NCBI GenBank assembly: GCA_963975155.1
Contig: CAXBFG010000004.1
Span: forward strand, 124,001 to 188,000
Length of the DNA: 64,000 bases
Origin: UBA5109 sp963975155
GTDB lineage: Bacteria; Pseudomonadota; Gammaproteobacteria; Pseudomonadales; Pseudohongiellaceae
Reading direction: 5' to 3'
The notes beneath the pieces are model-generated. The model saw only the letters and a list, made by a program, of their open reading frames with translations. It was not told where the DNA came from and did no database searches. Shown in pieces: positions 25,676 to 34,179 of the stretch (its first letter is position 1; each line of letters begins with the position of its first letter). Position numbers and translations under genes: made by a program.

Positions 25676-25923
25676 GGTTCGTGGCCTCTAGCTTGGGTTT
25701 GCTAACTATATAATCGCCACCTTGATAGTGCTTTTTATAGCACGGCCAAAATTACCAGTTTTTGGCATAAAAATTATATAAAAACATATTTGTCGATTTT
25801 AATATTTGTAACTTATTGTTTTATATGTATTTAAATAGTTGGCACGGTATTAGCTTATACAAAGTAAAGAACTGGTTATTTATACAAAAAAATTCTCAAC
25901 TTAAACAAAATCAAGGAAAAATT

Positions 25924-26067
25924 ATGAACATATTATTAACCATACTTGCCGTATTTGCCCTGAGTTTCAGCCTGGTGCTTATAACGCCAATGCTGACTGT
26001 CGGACTTGCACTTGTCTCGTTCACAGGCGCTTTTTTAATCTGGTTGCTACCCTCAGGTTATGTCTAA
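25924..26067 (+). CDS. Truncated tandem copy of a small membrane protein
   Basis: A 47-residue protein (MNILLTILAVFALSFSLVLI ... GAFLIWLLPSGYV) with two hydrophobic segments. AAGGA precedes the ATG at 25924. It matches the first 43 residues of the next gene nearly position by position, including the shared GAFLIWLLP, but ends where that protein continues with a second half. It looks like a tandem duplicate that lost its C-terminal half through a small deletion and frameshift. It may be a pseudogene or a functional short form. Confidence 0.55.
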   Translation: MNILLTILAVFALSFSLVLITPMLTVGLALVSFTGAFLIWLLPSGYV

Positions 26068-26129
26068 CTGGCTACGGCAGGCTTAGAAACTGTTAATTCA
26101 GCACACTTATTGAAACACGAGAACACGCT

Positions 26130-26420
26130 ATGAACCTATTTATAACAATTTTAATCATTATTGCCTTGAGTCTGGGATTGGTGGCATTGATACCACTGCT
26201 GTCGATCGGGATTGCCTTGCTGTTTATAGTAGGCGCCTTCCTGATCTGGTTACTGCCCATCATGATTATCGCCAGCTCAGATGTAACCACTGGAGGTGAA
26301 AAACTGTGCTGGATACTGGCGATAATCTTTCTGTCCTGGTTCGCCTGGATTTTCTATTTCTTCCTGGCACCTTTAAAGCCCAGGACTTCCTGTTCAACTT
26401 ATCGACATTACCGGTATTAA
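26130..26420 (+). CDS. Small membrane protein, intact member of the tandem pair
   Basis: A 96-residue protein with three predicted membrane segments: ITILIIIALSLGLVALIPLL, IALLFIVGAFLIWLLPIMII and CWILAIIFLSWFAWIFYFF, the last preceded by TTGGEKL. The C-terminal segment resembles the short two-helix PLDc_N-like/superinfection-immunity-type membrane domains, but I cannot confirm this. It is flanked by its truncated copy 62 bases upstream and a DUF454 gene 22 bases downstream on the same strand. Confidence 0.55.
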   Translation: MNLFITILIIIALSLGLVALIPLLSIGIALLFIVGAFLIWLLPIMIIASSDVTTGGEKLCWILAIIFLSWFAWIFYFFLAPLKPRTSCSTYRHYRY

Positions 26421-26442
26421 ACACCCTCTTATGCAACATAGC

Positions 26443-26826
26443 ATGAATGAACATAGATTAGAGTCAGGCAGTGCATCCAGTTTACTGGTCAAATTACTGG
26501 CTTTTTTCTTTATTTTAATTTGCTTGGCTGTAGGCATCGTAGGCCTGATTCTGCCTATCATCCCTGGGCTTTTGTTTCTCGCTATCGCTGCCATGATAGC
26601 AGCCAGGCATTCTCCTGCCACCGATCGCTGGCTCAGAAAAAATCGGGTTTTCAGTGCCTATCTGGACAGCGGTCGGGGCTTTTTTAAACTTAACTGGTGG
26701 GGGAAAATTCAATTCCTGTTATGGCTATGTCTGAAAATATTCATTGATACGATTGTGCTGATTTTTGCAGTGATAGCCAAACTGTTAAGTTTTTCAATCC
26801 GCAAATCCCGCTATTATCAGCGATAA
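26443..26826 (+). CDS. DUF454 (YbaN-like) inner membrane protein
   Basis: A 127-residue protein with VGIVGLILPIIPGLLFLAIA followed by ARHSPATDRWLRKNRVF, the family pattern of YbaN/DUF454 (glycine-rich helix, LP-x-x-PG, then an RWL motif). A second helical pair follows (QFLLWLCLKIFIDTIVLIFA). I prefer the ATG at 26443 (MNEHRLE); one four codons earlier is possible. Function of the family is unknown. Same orientation as the tandem small membrane proteins just upstream. Confidence 0.7.
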   Translation: MNEHRLESGSASSLLVKLLAFFFILICLAVGIVGLILPIIPGLLFLAIAAMIAARHSPATDRWLRKNRVFSAYLDSGRGFFKLNWWGKIQFLLWLCLKIFIDTIVLIFAVIAKLLSFSIRKSRYYQR

Positions 26827-26855
26827 GTTCCCGGCAAGCGGCCTGGTAATCCCTG

Positions 26856-27386
26856 CTAAAAACCCATTGCAGGATGGTTCATACCATAACTCGAACTGTA
26901 GGCTATCAAGCGACCACAGGCTACAACGCCCATCCACAAACAAAGCGAAACAAAGGCTGAAACTCTGACTTTAAGAGGCGGTAATACCTTCATGTCCCAT
27001 TGGTCGATATCGGATAGCAGGAATTTATGCATCCCCAGTGCGTTCAATCCGGCCAACACAATCAGTAACATTTTTAACTGAAAAACCCGGTTCACCGGAT
27101 ATTCCCAGGGTGTCACAAAGAAAAATACAATACCGCTGAAGACGGCAAGCGCAAAGGCAAACCAGGCTATATGCAGGATATAACGCATAGTCTGCTGGCT
27201 CGAAATAAAACGTCCGATGCCGAGTAGGCGAAAATCCAGCATCATCATGCCGCCGAAAAAAGTCCCATAGGTCAGTACATGAATCACTTCTACAACAGGA
27301 AAACTGTAATAGGACAGACTCAGGAGATTCGTTAAAGGGTTATCTGCCAGGCTTTGTGATAAAAACCTCATAAATTGATCAAACAT
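26856..27386 (-). CDS. DUF6644-like four-helix membrane protein
   Basis: A 176-residue integral membrane protein with four to five hydrophobic helices. The segments FPVVEVIHVLTYGTFFGGMM and LDFRLLGIGRF contain a buried histidine and a conserved acidic-Arg pair as in DUF6644/DUF2214-like proteins, some of which resemble haem-binding cytochrome b-type bundles. No reaction is known. It is divergent from the M16 protease gene, with about 120 bases between the starts. Confidence 0.62.
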   Translation of the reverse strand: MFDQFMRFLSQSLADNPLTNLLSLSYYSFPVVEVIHVLTYGTFFGGMMMLDFRLLGIGRFISSQQTMRYILHIAWFAFALAVFSGIVFFFVTPWEYPVNRVFQLKMLLIVLAGLNALGMHKFLLSDIDQWDMKVLPPLKVRVSAFVSLCLWMGVVACGRLIAYSSSYGMNHPAMGF

Positions 27387-27507
27387 TTAGTGCTCCTGTT
27401 AATTCAGAGTTCAAAGCTAGCCGATTGTGGGGCGCATGGCTAGCGGCTAAAGGCATCTTATGCTTTAATCTTGCGTCCTTCTTCTTACAAAATACAAGAG
27501 GTTCGGG

Positions 27508-30435
27508 ATGTTCCCTGCTATCAAGTTTCCATCCAAAAGGATTCGCTCCAGAAATCTGCTTATTCTGCTTACCAGCTGTTTTCTGCTCGCCTGTGGCGGC
27601 TCCGGTAATGACAATAATAATGCTGTAAGCGATATAGCACCGATCTCTGCCGGCGATTCCATACCTGCCGGCATTACCCTGCTGGAACGAGTAGCGGCAG
27701 ATACGGACCAATTACTCATCCCCTACAGCAAGTTTCAGCTGGATAACGGGCTGACCCTGGTGATCCATGAAGATCACTCAGATCCTATCGTAAGGGTCGA
27801 TGTCACTTATCATGTCGGCTCAGCCCGTGAAGAACCACGTCGCTCCGGCTTTGCTCATTTCTTTGAACACATGATGTTTCAGGGTTCTGAACATGTTGGT
27901 GATGACGAACATTTCCGCTACGTCACCGAGGCCGGTGGCACCATGAACGGCACAACCAACAATGATCGAACCAACTATTTTCAGACCGTACCAAGCAACC
28001 AGCTGGAAACCATGCTGTGGCTGGAATCCGACCGAATGGGCTTTTTACTAGATGCTGTTACTCAGGAAAAATTCGAAATTCAGCGTGACACCGTCAAAAA
28101 TGAACGCGGCCAAAACGTCGATAACAGCCCCTATGGCCGCTTCAATGAAGTCAATTCTTCTGCTCTGTATCCACCTGATCATCCCTATTCGTGGCCGGTA
28201 ATCGGCTATCCGGAAGATCTGGATGCAGCGACTCTTGATGATCTTAAAAATTTTTTCCTGCGCTGGTATGGACCCAATAATGCCACCCTGACCATTGGTG
28301 GCAATGTAGATGAAACAGAAGTCCTTAATCTGGTGAATAAATATTTCGGTGAAATTCCTTCCGGGCCAGCGGTGTTACCAGATGTACAGGAACTGGTGAC
28401 ACTTGATTCGGACCGCTATGTCTCTTATGTTGATGAGAATATCCGCTTCCCTGCCCTCTTGTTTACCTTCCCGACCGTACCACTTGATCACCCTGATAAG
28501 GTTGCACTGGAGGCAATGAATGAAGTCATTACCGGGGGACGTAAATCCGTTTTTTACAAAGACTTTGTATTAACCAACAGGGCCATCACAGCAACCGGCT
28601 TCGATAACAGTATGGAACTTGCCGGCTCACTGACTTTTTATGTCATGCCTTTTCCAGGCATCCCCCTGAGTCAATTTGAAGAGGAAATACGCGCAAAACT
28701 GGATGATTTTAATGAGAATTCCATCTCCGATGAAGATTTGCAAATCTATAAGGCCCAGCAGGAAGCCGGGCTCATTAACAGCCTCTCAAGTGTCAGTGGC
28801 AAAGTCTCGCAATTGGCCTATTACCAGACCTTTTATGACAATCCCAATATCATTCCACAGGAACTGGAAGCAATCCAGAATCTGACCAAAGCAGATATCC
28901 TGCGAGTCTTTAATACCTATATCAAGGATAAACCTGCCATCATCCAGAGCATCGTTCCTGGCAATGATCCGGATAGCCAGGCCCAGCCTGATAATTTCAG
29001 GATCCCCGAACGTCTGAGTCGCCTGGAAAGTGCCAACGACAATCTGGAAGAACGTATCGTAAACTCGTCCTTTGACCGGGCCATAAAACCGCAAGCAGGT
29101 CCAAGTCCACTGGTCATCATGCCAGATTTTTGGCAAAGCACATTGGAAAACGGCATTGATGTCATCGGCGCCCTCAGCACAGAAGTCCCCATGGTCACTA
29201 TCCGCCTGAGCTTCGCAGGTGGCCACCTGCTGGAAGACCCGGATAAATACGGGCTTGCCAGCCTCACTGCCAATATGATGGATGAAGGTACCGAAAGATT
29301 TAGTGCCGAAGAATTTGAGATTGAACTGGATAAACTCGGCAGCAGTATTTTTGTTACTGCCGGTTCACAAGCAATGACCATCAGCATGCGCAGCCTGAGC
29401 AGAAACCTGGATGCGACACTGGAACTGCTGGAAGAGCGCTTGTCTGCTTCCGTGTTTACTGAAGAAGATTTAATTCGTTTACGTCAGCAGCAAATCGAAA
29501 GTATTGAAGCCGACAAAGAACAACCCAGCACCATTGCCTCCAATGTCTATCGTGAACTGATTTACGGGGAATCACATCCTTTTGCAGTTTCCCCGGATGG
29601 TGAAATCAGCACTCTTGAGAGTATCAGCCTCGAAGATATAGAAGCCTTCAGGAGACAGAGTCTGGTTTCACAAGCGCTCGATGTGGTGGTCATTGGTGAA
29701 ATTGAGCAACAGGAAATTCTTGAGAAACTCGACTTCCTGCTGAATCTGCCGAATGAAAATGTAAATCTGCCGGAACTTCCGCCGACACCTGAGATTAGCG
29801 AAAACACGCTGTACCTGATTGATAAGTCCGGTGCCCCGCAATCAGAAATTCGCATTGGCTACATGGGCGAGCTTACTTATGATGCAACCGGCGAATATTT
29901 TGAACGTTACCTGATGAACTATGTGCTGGGCGGAGCCTTCAGCAGCCGTATTAATCTTAATCTGCGTGAAGATAAAGGTTATACCTACGGGGCGCGAAGC
30001 AGTTTTTCTGCAACTCGCTATCCGGGACCATTTACTGCTTCAGCCAGCGTCAGAACAGATTCTACTGCCGACTCCGTTGTTCAGTTCATCAATGAAATGA
30101 CCCAGTATCGAGAGTTGGGGATCACTGCAGAAGAGTTGGCCTTCACGAAAAATGCTATTGGCCAGAGTGAAGCGCTGGATTATGAAACGCCTGGACAAAA
30201 GGCACGCTTACTGGGGCAGATTATAGAATATGATCTCGACAGAGACTTTGTCATGAGACAGCAGCAAATCATTAATCAGCTTAGCATTGAGCGTGTTAAT
30301 GAACTGGCCAGAAAACATTTACCCATCGAGAAAATGATCATACTGGTCGTCGGCGACAAGGCATTGATTCAGGATTCATTGGCAGATTTAGGCTACAACA
30401 TAGTCGAACTCGATAGTGAAGGTCAGCCATTATAA
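27508..30435 (+). CDS. M16-family zinc metalloprotease, lipoprotein
   Basis: A 975-residue two-module insulinase/pitrilysin-type protease. The N-terminus is a lipoprotein signal ending LLAC29, so it should be anchored to a membrane on the periplasmic side. The first module holds the inverted zinc motif H117-F-F-E-H121 (AHFFEHMMFQGS) and the distal Glu in KNERGQNVDN. The second module (from about residue 530) lacks HxxEH and is the usual inactive partner, with RxxY-type substrate-binding residues (NLREDKGYTYGARSSF). It degrades peptides; the substrate is unknown. Confidence 0.92.
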   Translation: MFPAIKFPSKRIRSRNLLILLTSCFLLACGGSGNDNNNAVSDIAPISAGDSIPAGITLLERVAADTDQLLIPYSKFQLDNGLTLVIHEDHSDPIVRVDVTYHVGSAREEPRRSGFAHFFEHMMFQGSEHVGDDEHFRYVTEAGGTMNGTTNNDRTNYFQTVPSNQLETMLWLESDRMGFLLDAVTQEKFEIQRDTVKNERGQNVDNSPYGRFNEVNSSALYPPDHPYSWPVIGYPEDLDAATLDDLKNFFLRWYGPNNATLTIGGNVDETEVLNLVNKYFGEIPSGPAVLPDVQELVTLDSDRYVSYVDENIRFPALLFTFPTVPLDHPDKVALEAMNEVITGGRKSVFYKDFVLTNRAITATGFDNSMELAGSLTFYVMPFPGIPLSQFEEEIRAKLDDFNENSISDEDLQIYKAQQEAGLINSLSSVSGKVSQLAYYQTFYDNPNIIPQELEAIQNLTKADILRVFNTYIKDKPAIIQSIVPGNDPDSQAQPDNFRIPERLSRLESANDNLEERIVNSSFDRAIKPQAGPSPLVIMPDFWQSTLENGIDVIGALSTEVPMVTIRLSFAGGHLLEDPDKYGLASLTANMMDEGTERFSAEEFEIELDKLGSSIFVTAGSQAMTISMRSLSRNLDATLELLEERLSASVFTEEDLIRLRQQQIESIEADKEQPSTIASNVYRELIYGESHPFAVSPDGEISTLESISLEDIEAFRRQSLVSQALDVVVIGEIEQQEILEKLDFLLNLPNENVNLPELPPTPEISENTLYLIDKSGAPQSEIRIGYMGELTYDATGEYFERYLMNYVLGGAFSSRINLNLREDKGYTYGARSSFSATRYPGPFTASASVRTDSTADSVVQFINEMTQYRELGITAEELAFTKNAIGQSEALDYETPGQKARLLGQIIEYDLDRDFVMRQQQIINQLSIERVNELARKHLPIEKMIILVVGDKALIQDSLADLGYNIVELDSEGQPL

Positions 30436-30457
30436 GTAATAGTTGGTCACGCTTATC

Positions 30458-30985
30458 ATGACCCGAATTCATGTACTCAGCGGGCCGGAGTCTTCAGGTA
30501 AAACGACTCTGGCTTCGGCGCTGGCGAGTTATTACTCCGCCCCACTGGTTCCTGAGCAAGCCCGTACCTACCTGGACAGTAAAAAAAACAGCAATCCTGC
30601 ATTTAAGTATCAGCAATCTGATTTACTTGCAATTGCCAAACAACAACTGGCCGCAGAACAAAGTGCACTGTCGCTAAAAACCGAACATATTTTTTGTGAT
30701 ACAGACTTGCTGGTTTTGATTATCTGGAGTGAAGTCAGATTTGGTAACTGTGATACGTGGATCATAGAACAATTTGAGAAGTGCATTTCGAATAACCAAC
30801 GCCATTATTTACTCTGTGACTGGCAGATCCCCTGGGAAGCTGATGCACTTCGGGAACACCCTGAAGCACGAGAACAGTTATTTCGTCGCTATCAGAAAAA
30901 AATGAAAGAGTACGGTATTATTTATACGGCAGTCAGCGGCAGTACAATGCAGAGGTTTAAACAGGCCTATGCGGCCATAGCCTAA
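30458..30985 (+). CDS. NadR-like nicotinamide riboside kinase / AAA-type ATPase
   Basis: A 175-residue P-loop protein resembling the C-terminal kinase domain of NadR. The Walker A is SGPESSGKTTLASALA; VPEQARTYL and FCDTDLLVLIIWSEVRFG fit the substrate and metal-binding region of the ribosylnicotinamide kinase family. It would phosphorylate nicotinamide riboside to NMN in NAD salvage. A stand-alone kinase without the transcription-factor or adenylyltransferase domains. ATG at 30458 preferred over an upstream TTG. It follows the protease by 22 bases. Confidence 0.75.
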   Translation: MTRIHVLSGPESSGKTTLASALASYYSAPLVPEQARTYLDSKKNSNPAFKYQQSDLLAIAKQQLAAEQSALSLKTEHIFCDTDLLVLIIWSEVRFGNCDTWIIEQFEKCISNNQRHYLLCDWQIPWEADALREHPEAREQLFRRYQKKMKEYGIIYTAVSGSTMQRFKQAYAAIA

Positions 30986-31020
30986 AAACTGCGGGATAAG
31001 CGTAATGTTAGCCGGAAATT

Positions 31021-31386
31021 TTAAACTTCGTATATTTTTGAAACGAACTTACTATATTGTTCTTCGTTTATCTGCCCTGCCAAAAATAAACGCTGCAGAA
31101 TCTCAGCACGACGACTCCAGTTTTGAATTTTTAATAATTTTTTAACCTGCTCCTGCTCCAGATAACCCAATTCGACAGCCACATCACCAAACAAACCACC
31201 CGTCTGCTCCTGGATTTCCAGAAGATTATTAATCTTCTCCATATCCATCAAATTGAGTTTTAGGCTTAGCGCCCCAAGTGTAGTACCAACCCGGCCCCAA
31301 CTGCCAAGATTAGGCTGATCCTTTTCAGCAAGCCCAAGTTCATTGATCAGATATTCTATAAATACTTGTGTACTACTCAGTGTCAT
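31021..31386 (-). CDS. Small protein with MshEN-like c-di-GMP-domain resemblance
   Basis: A 121-residue soluble, helical protein. GLFGDVAVELGYLEQEQVKK continuing LLKIQ resembles the MshEN/GspE N-terminal repeat (xLGxxLxxxGxxxxxxLxxxLxxQ), and an earlier weaker copy (LGALSLKLNLMDMEKINNLL, then EIQ) has the same rhythm. In MshE such repeats bind c-di-GMP; the arginine of the RLG motif is not conserved here, so binding is doubtful. The start at 31386 has GAGAAG upstream. It is oppositely oriented to its neighbours. Confidence 0.5.
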   Translation of the reverse strand: MTLSSTQVFIEYLINELGLAEKDQPNLGSWGRVGTTLGALSLKLNLMDMEKINNLLEIQEQTGGLFGDVAVELGYLEQEQVKKLLKIQNWSRRAEILQRLFLAGQINEEQYSKFVSKIYEV

Positions 31387-31404
31387 ATTACTTCTCTGGA
31401 GCAA

Positions 31405-31655
31405 GTTATTCTTTTTATATGTTCAAATAGCAATTAGCTATTTGCCGTTAATTCTGTATGTATTGACTATTTAAAAAGCAAAAGGCAATACGGCTTTAAA
31501 TGTGAGAATCAGAACCTGTTAACTTTAAGCTATCTTTGATGCAAGTGAAATGAAGTCACAATGACATCATCAGTCCATTGGGCCAGTTCAATTAAACAAC
31601 GTTCAAATCAACAAAACCAGTCTTGTAATGTACGGCTAGCTGTACTAGAGTGGCC
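31405..31655. other. Intergenic region upstream of the TPP riboswitch
   Basis: About 250 AT-rich bases between the MshEN-like gene start and the riboswitch. It should hold the promoters of both flanking units. Near its end is an almost perfect 16-base dyad, GTACGGCTAGCTGTAC (31631-31646), just upstream of the aptamer. I saw no convincing -35/-10 pair and no ORF. Confidence 0.4.
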
Positions 31656-31753
31656 TCCATCCTGAGGGGTGGCTTAGGCCTGAGATGTTCACATATCAAG
31701 ATGTGGCGAACCCTTTGAACCTGACCCAGTTAATACTGGCGTAGGAATAGGGT
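31656..31753 (+). promoter_or_regulatory. TPP (THI-box) riboswitch
   Basis: The THI-element consensus is clear: GAGGGGTGGC, then GGCCTGAGATG, ACCCTTTGAACCTGA, and TTAATACTGGCGTAGGAA. These are the thiamine-pyrophosphate pyrimidine-sensing (CUGAGA) and pyrophosphate-sensing (GCGUAGGGA-like) helices. It lies in the leader of the TonB-dependent receptor starting at 31824, so receptor expression should fall when thiamine pyrophosphate is plentiful. Confidence 0.95.
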
Positions 31754-31781
31754 TATGACATTACAGTTCCGTTTTTGTAAG

Positions 31782-31817
31782 TCCGTCTATTTTCTTCGTC
31801 AGCTAAATTAAGACGGA
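31782..31817 (+). promoter_or_regulatory. Hairpin that can sequester the receptor's ribosome-binding site
   Basis: TCCGTCT (31782-31788) is perfectly complementary to AGACGGA (31811-31817), which includes most of the GGAG ribosome-binding site for the ATG at 31824. There is no T-run, so the TPP riboswitch probably acts on translation initiation through this hairpin. Inference from complementarity. Confidence 0.6.
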
Positions 31818-31823
31818 GCAAAT

Positions 31824-33893
31824 ATGCGATTCCACCTTCGAAAAATTTCAATCATTCCCGCACTGCTGTCATTCCATGTTTTAGCTTTTGCTCAACAAGC
31901 TCCCGAACTGGAAGAAATAATTGTCACCGCCGATTTCCGCCAGCAATCACTTGCTGATATTACCAGCAGTGTCAGCATAATCGGCAGTGATGTCATTAAG
32001 CGCAGCCATGCGCAACATTTAGAAGACGTCCTGCTTTCAGCTCCAAATGTAAATTTCGCGTCGGGCGCATCACGGGCGCGTTTTTTCCAAATCAGGGGAA
32101 TTGGTGAGCGCGGACAGTTTTCTGCACCCCTGAACTCATCAGTGGGCCTCATAATTGATGGTGTCGACTTTTCCGGTGCCGGCAATGCCGCATTGCTCTA
32201 TGATGTTGAACAGGTTGAAATACTCATGGGACCTCAAGGCACCCGATACGGCTCAAATGCCCTGGCCGGACTCATTAATGTACAGAGCAAACCGACTGCG
32301 CCGACTTTGGCTTACGGTATACAACTGGATGCAGCTAATTATGACAGCACCGGGCTTGCCGGATACGTGACGAATTCATTAAGCGAAAACCTGCAGTTCC
32401 GGATAGCTGCTCAACATAGCCGTTCCAACGGTTTCATACAGAATACCTGGTTAAACAGCCCTACTAATCAACATGATGAAAGTCTTCTGCGCAGCAAACT
32501 CAACTGGCAAGCCGGTAATGATTTAGAGCTTGATTTAACATTGTCATTAATTGATCTGGATAATGGCTACGATGCCTTTTCACTCAATAATACGCGCGAT
32601 ACTTTTTCCGATGAACCCGGTTTTGATCGACAGCAGTCAAAACTTCTCAGTGCACGTTTAACAATGTCCAAACTCGATTTTGTCACAATGGAGATGATTG
32701 CTGCTTATGCCAGTTCTGATATCGCTTACGGTTATGATGAAGACTGGTCGTACCAGGGTTTTCATCCTGACGAATATTCCGCTACCGATCATTACTTTCG
32801 TGAGCGTGACACCTATAGTGCTGAAATTCGTTTCCTGTCCACTGATGAGAGCTTAATCCTGAACGGCTCCACGTCCTGGGTTTTTGGCTTATATCATTTA
32901 CAGCAGGATGTCGGACTACGTCGTGACTACACTTATTTGCCAGAAGATTTCACCAACACCTATAAAATAAAACGTACGGCCGCTTTTGCTGAAAGCAATA
33001 CTTCCCTCAACGAAGCCTGGTCACTTGAAATAGGCCTGAGAGTTGAACAGTTTAGTGCCGGGTACGCTGACAGCGGCCTCTTAACATTTTCTCCTGAGGA
33101 AAGCTTAAGTGGTGGCAAATTAACGCTTTCCTATCACACCGGAAATAACGAATTGATGTATTTAAGCGCATCACGAGGCTATAAAGCCGGTGGTTTTAAT
33201 ACAGATGGCACTCTTGATGCTGACCTCAGAGAATTTGGCGCTGAAAAACTCTGGAATTACGAACTTGGTTATAAAGGAGAGTCGCTTAATGGTCAGTTAA
33301 AAAACCAGATTGCTGTTTTTTATATGAGTCGGAAAGATGTTCAGATAGCCAGTTCAACCACGCGTATCCGCCCTGATCTAAGTACTGAATTTATCAGCTA
33401 TACCGGCAATGCCGCAGCTGGTGACAATTACGGCGTGGAGTTGAATACGCAATGGTTTCCTCAAGACAATCTGAGTTTTTACGCGACGGCTGGTCTGTTA
33501 AAAACCAGCTATGACAATTTTATCAATTCAGTCGGCATAAACTTGAGCGGACGTGAACAGGCGCATGCACCAAGCTATCAATTTACGCTGGGAACAGCCC
33601 TTAAACTCCGGCAAAATCTTAGTCTGAACCTCAATATCCAGAGCAAAGACCGTTTTTATTTTTCTGACAGTCACGATACCCAGTCTGAAAAATACAGTCT
33701 GCTTAATGCCAGTCTTGATTGGCAAATGAACACATGGCAACTAAGCCTCTGGAGCAGAAACCTGGGCGATAAAGATTACTATGTACGCGGCTACTATTTT
33801 GGTAATGATCCGCGTGATGCTTATGCCGGCAACAGTTATACCCAATTAGGCGAGCCAAGACGTATTGGTGTAACCCTTACTGCGGATTTTTAA
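31824..33893 (+). CDS. TPP-regulated TonB-dependent outer membrane receptor
   Basis: A 689-residue receptor: signal peptide ending VLAFAQ, TonB box ELEEIIVTADFR, plug domain (SVSIIGSDVIKRSHAQHLED, then VEQVEILMGPQGTRYGSNAL), and a beta-barrel ending RIGVTLTADF. The TPP riboswitch upstream makes thiamine or a thiamine precursor or phosphate the most likely ligand, as proposed for other riboswitch-linked TonB receptors. No inner-membrane thiamine transporter is adjacent. Gene ends about 285 bases before the next operon. Confidence 0.93.
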   Translation: MRFHLRKISIIPALLSFHVLAFAQQAPELEEIIVTADFRQQSLADITSSVSIIGSDVIKRSHAQHLEDVLLSAPNVNFASGASRARFFQIRGIGERGQFSAPLNSSVGLIIDGVDFSGAGNAALLYDVEQVEILMGPQGTRYGSNALAGLINVQSKPTAPTLAYGIQLDAANYDSTGLAGYVTNSLSENLQFRIAAQHSRSNGFIQNTWLNSPTNQHDESLLRSKLNWQAGNDLELDLTLSLIDLDNGYDAFSLNNTRDTFSDEPGFDRQQSKLLSARLTMSKLDFVTMEMIAAYASSDIAYGYDEDWSYQGFHPDEYSATDHYFRERDTYSAEIRFLSTDESLILNGSTSWVFGLYHLQQDVGLRRDYTYLPEDFTNTYKIKRTAAFAESNTSLNEAWSLEIGLRVEQFSAGYADSGLLTFSPEESLSGGKLTLSYHTGNNELMYLSASRGYKAGGFNTDGTLDADLREFGAEKLWNYELGYKGESLNGQLKNQIAVFYMSRKDVQIASSTTRIRPDLSTEFISYTGNAAAGDNYGVELNTQWFPQDNLSFYATAGLLKTSYDNFINSVGINLSGREQAHAPSYQFTLGTALKLRQNLSLNLNIQSKDRFYFSDSHDTQSEKYSLLNASLDWQMNTWQLSLWSRNLGDKDYYVRGYYFGNDPRDAYAGNSYTQLGEPRRIGVTLTADF

Positions 33894-34081
33894 TTTCGGA
33901 ATCCTGGACAGGGTCCCGAAATACTTGCAGTTTTGCTCTGAATGCCAGAAACAGCTGGCAATATTGACCACATTGCTGTCGGCGGCACCGGGGCCTTGTC
34001 CTGACATCAGCTATACATTTCAGAAAAGCCAGCAGCGCTGCATTAGACGCAGAATTTTTTATTTTGGACTATTTGTCATGA
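33894..34081. other. Intergenic region between the TonB receptor and the ten-gene operon
   Basis: Directly after the receptor stop, TTTCGG and CCGAAA arms flank CCTGGACAGG (33894-33922), a hairpin that may end the receptor transcript although no T-run follows. The rest shows no ORF with a ribosome-binding site. The promoter region of the next operon follows. Confidence 0.4.
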
Positions 34082-34098
34082 CTTAAGCTTTTCTTAAG
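34082..34098 (+). promoter_or_regulatory. PmrA-box-like direct repeat (response-regulator site)
   Basis: CTTAAG-CTTTT-CTTAAG: two identical hexamers with five bases between, an 11-base repeat period. This fits the YTTAAK-N5-YTTAAK box bound by PmrA/QseB-type OmpR-family regulators. It lies about 30 bases upstream of a TATAAG -10 (34128-34133) that lacks a -35 box, the layout of an activated promoter. The operon it precedes encodes an OmpR-type regulator, so autoregulation is likely. A third CTTAAG lies at 34163. Confidence 0.55.
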
Positions 34099-34127
34099 CT
34101 TCCCCCCCTATCCTTGCCTGTGTCCCC

Positions 34128-34133
34128 TATAAG
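34128..34133 (+). promoter_or_regulatory. Candidate -10 box of the ten-gene operon
   Basis: TATAAG, 47 bases before the first start codon. The -35 position holds a C-rich sequence with no match to the consensus, which would explain dependence on an activator bound at 34082-34098. Inferred from spacing only. Confidence 0.4.
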
Positions 34134-34179
34134 GGCTAAAGCACACAGCTAAGGTCAGGAAGCTTAAGAAGGTGAAATT

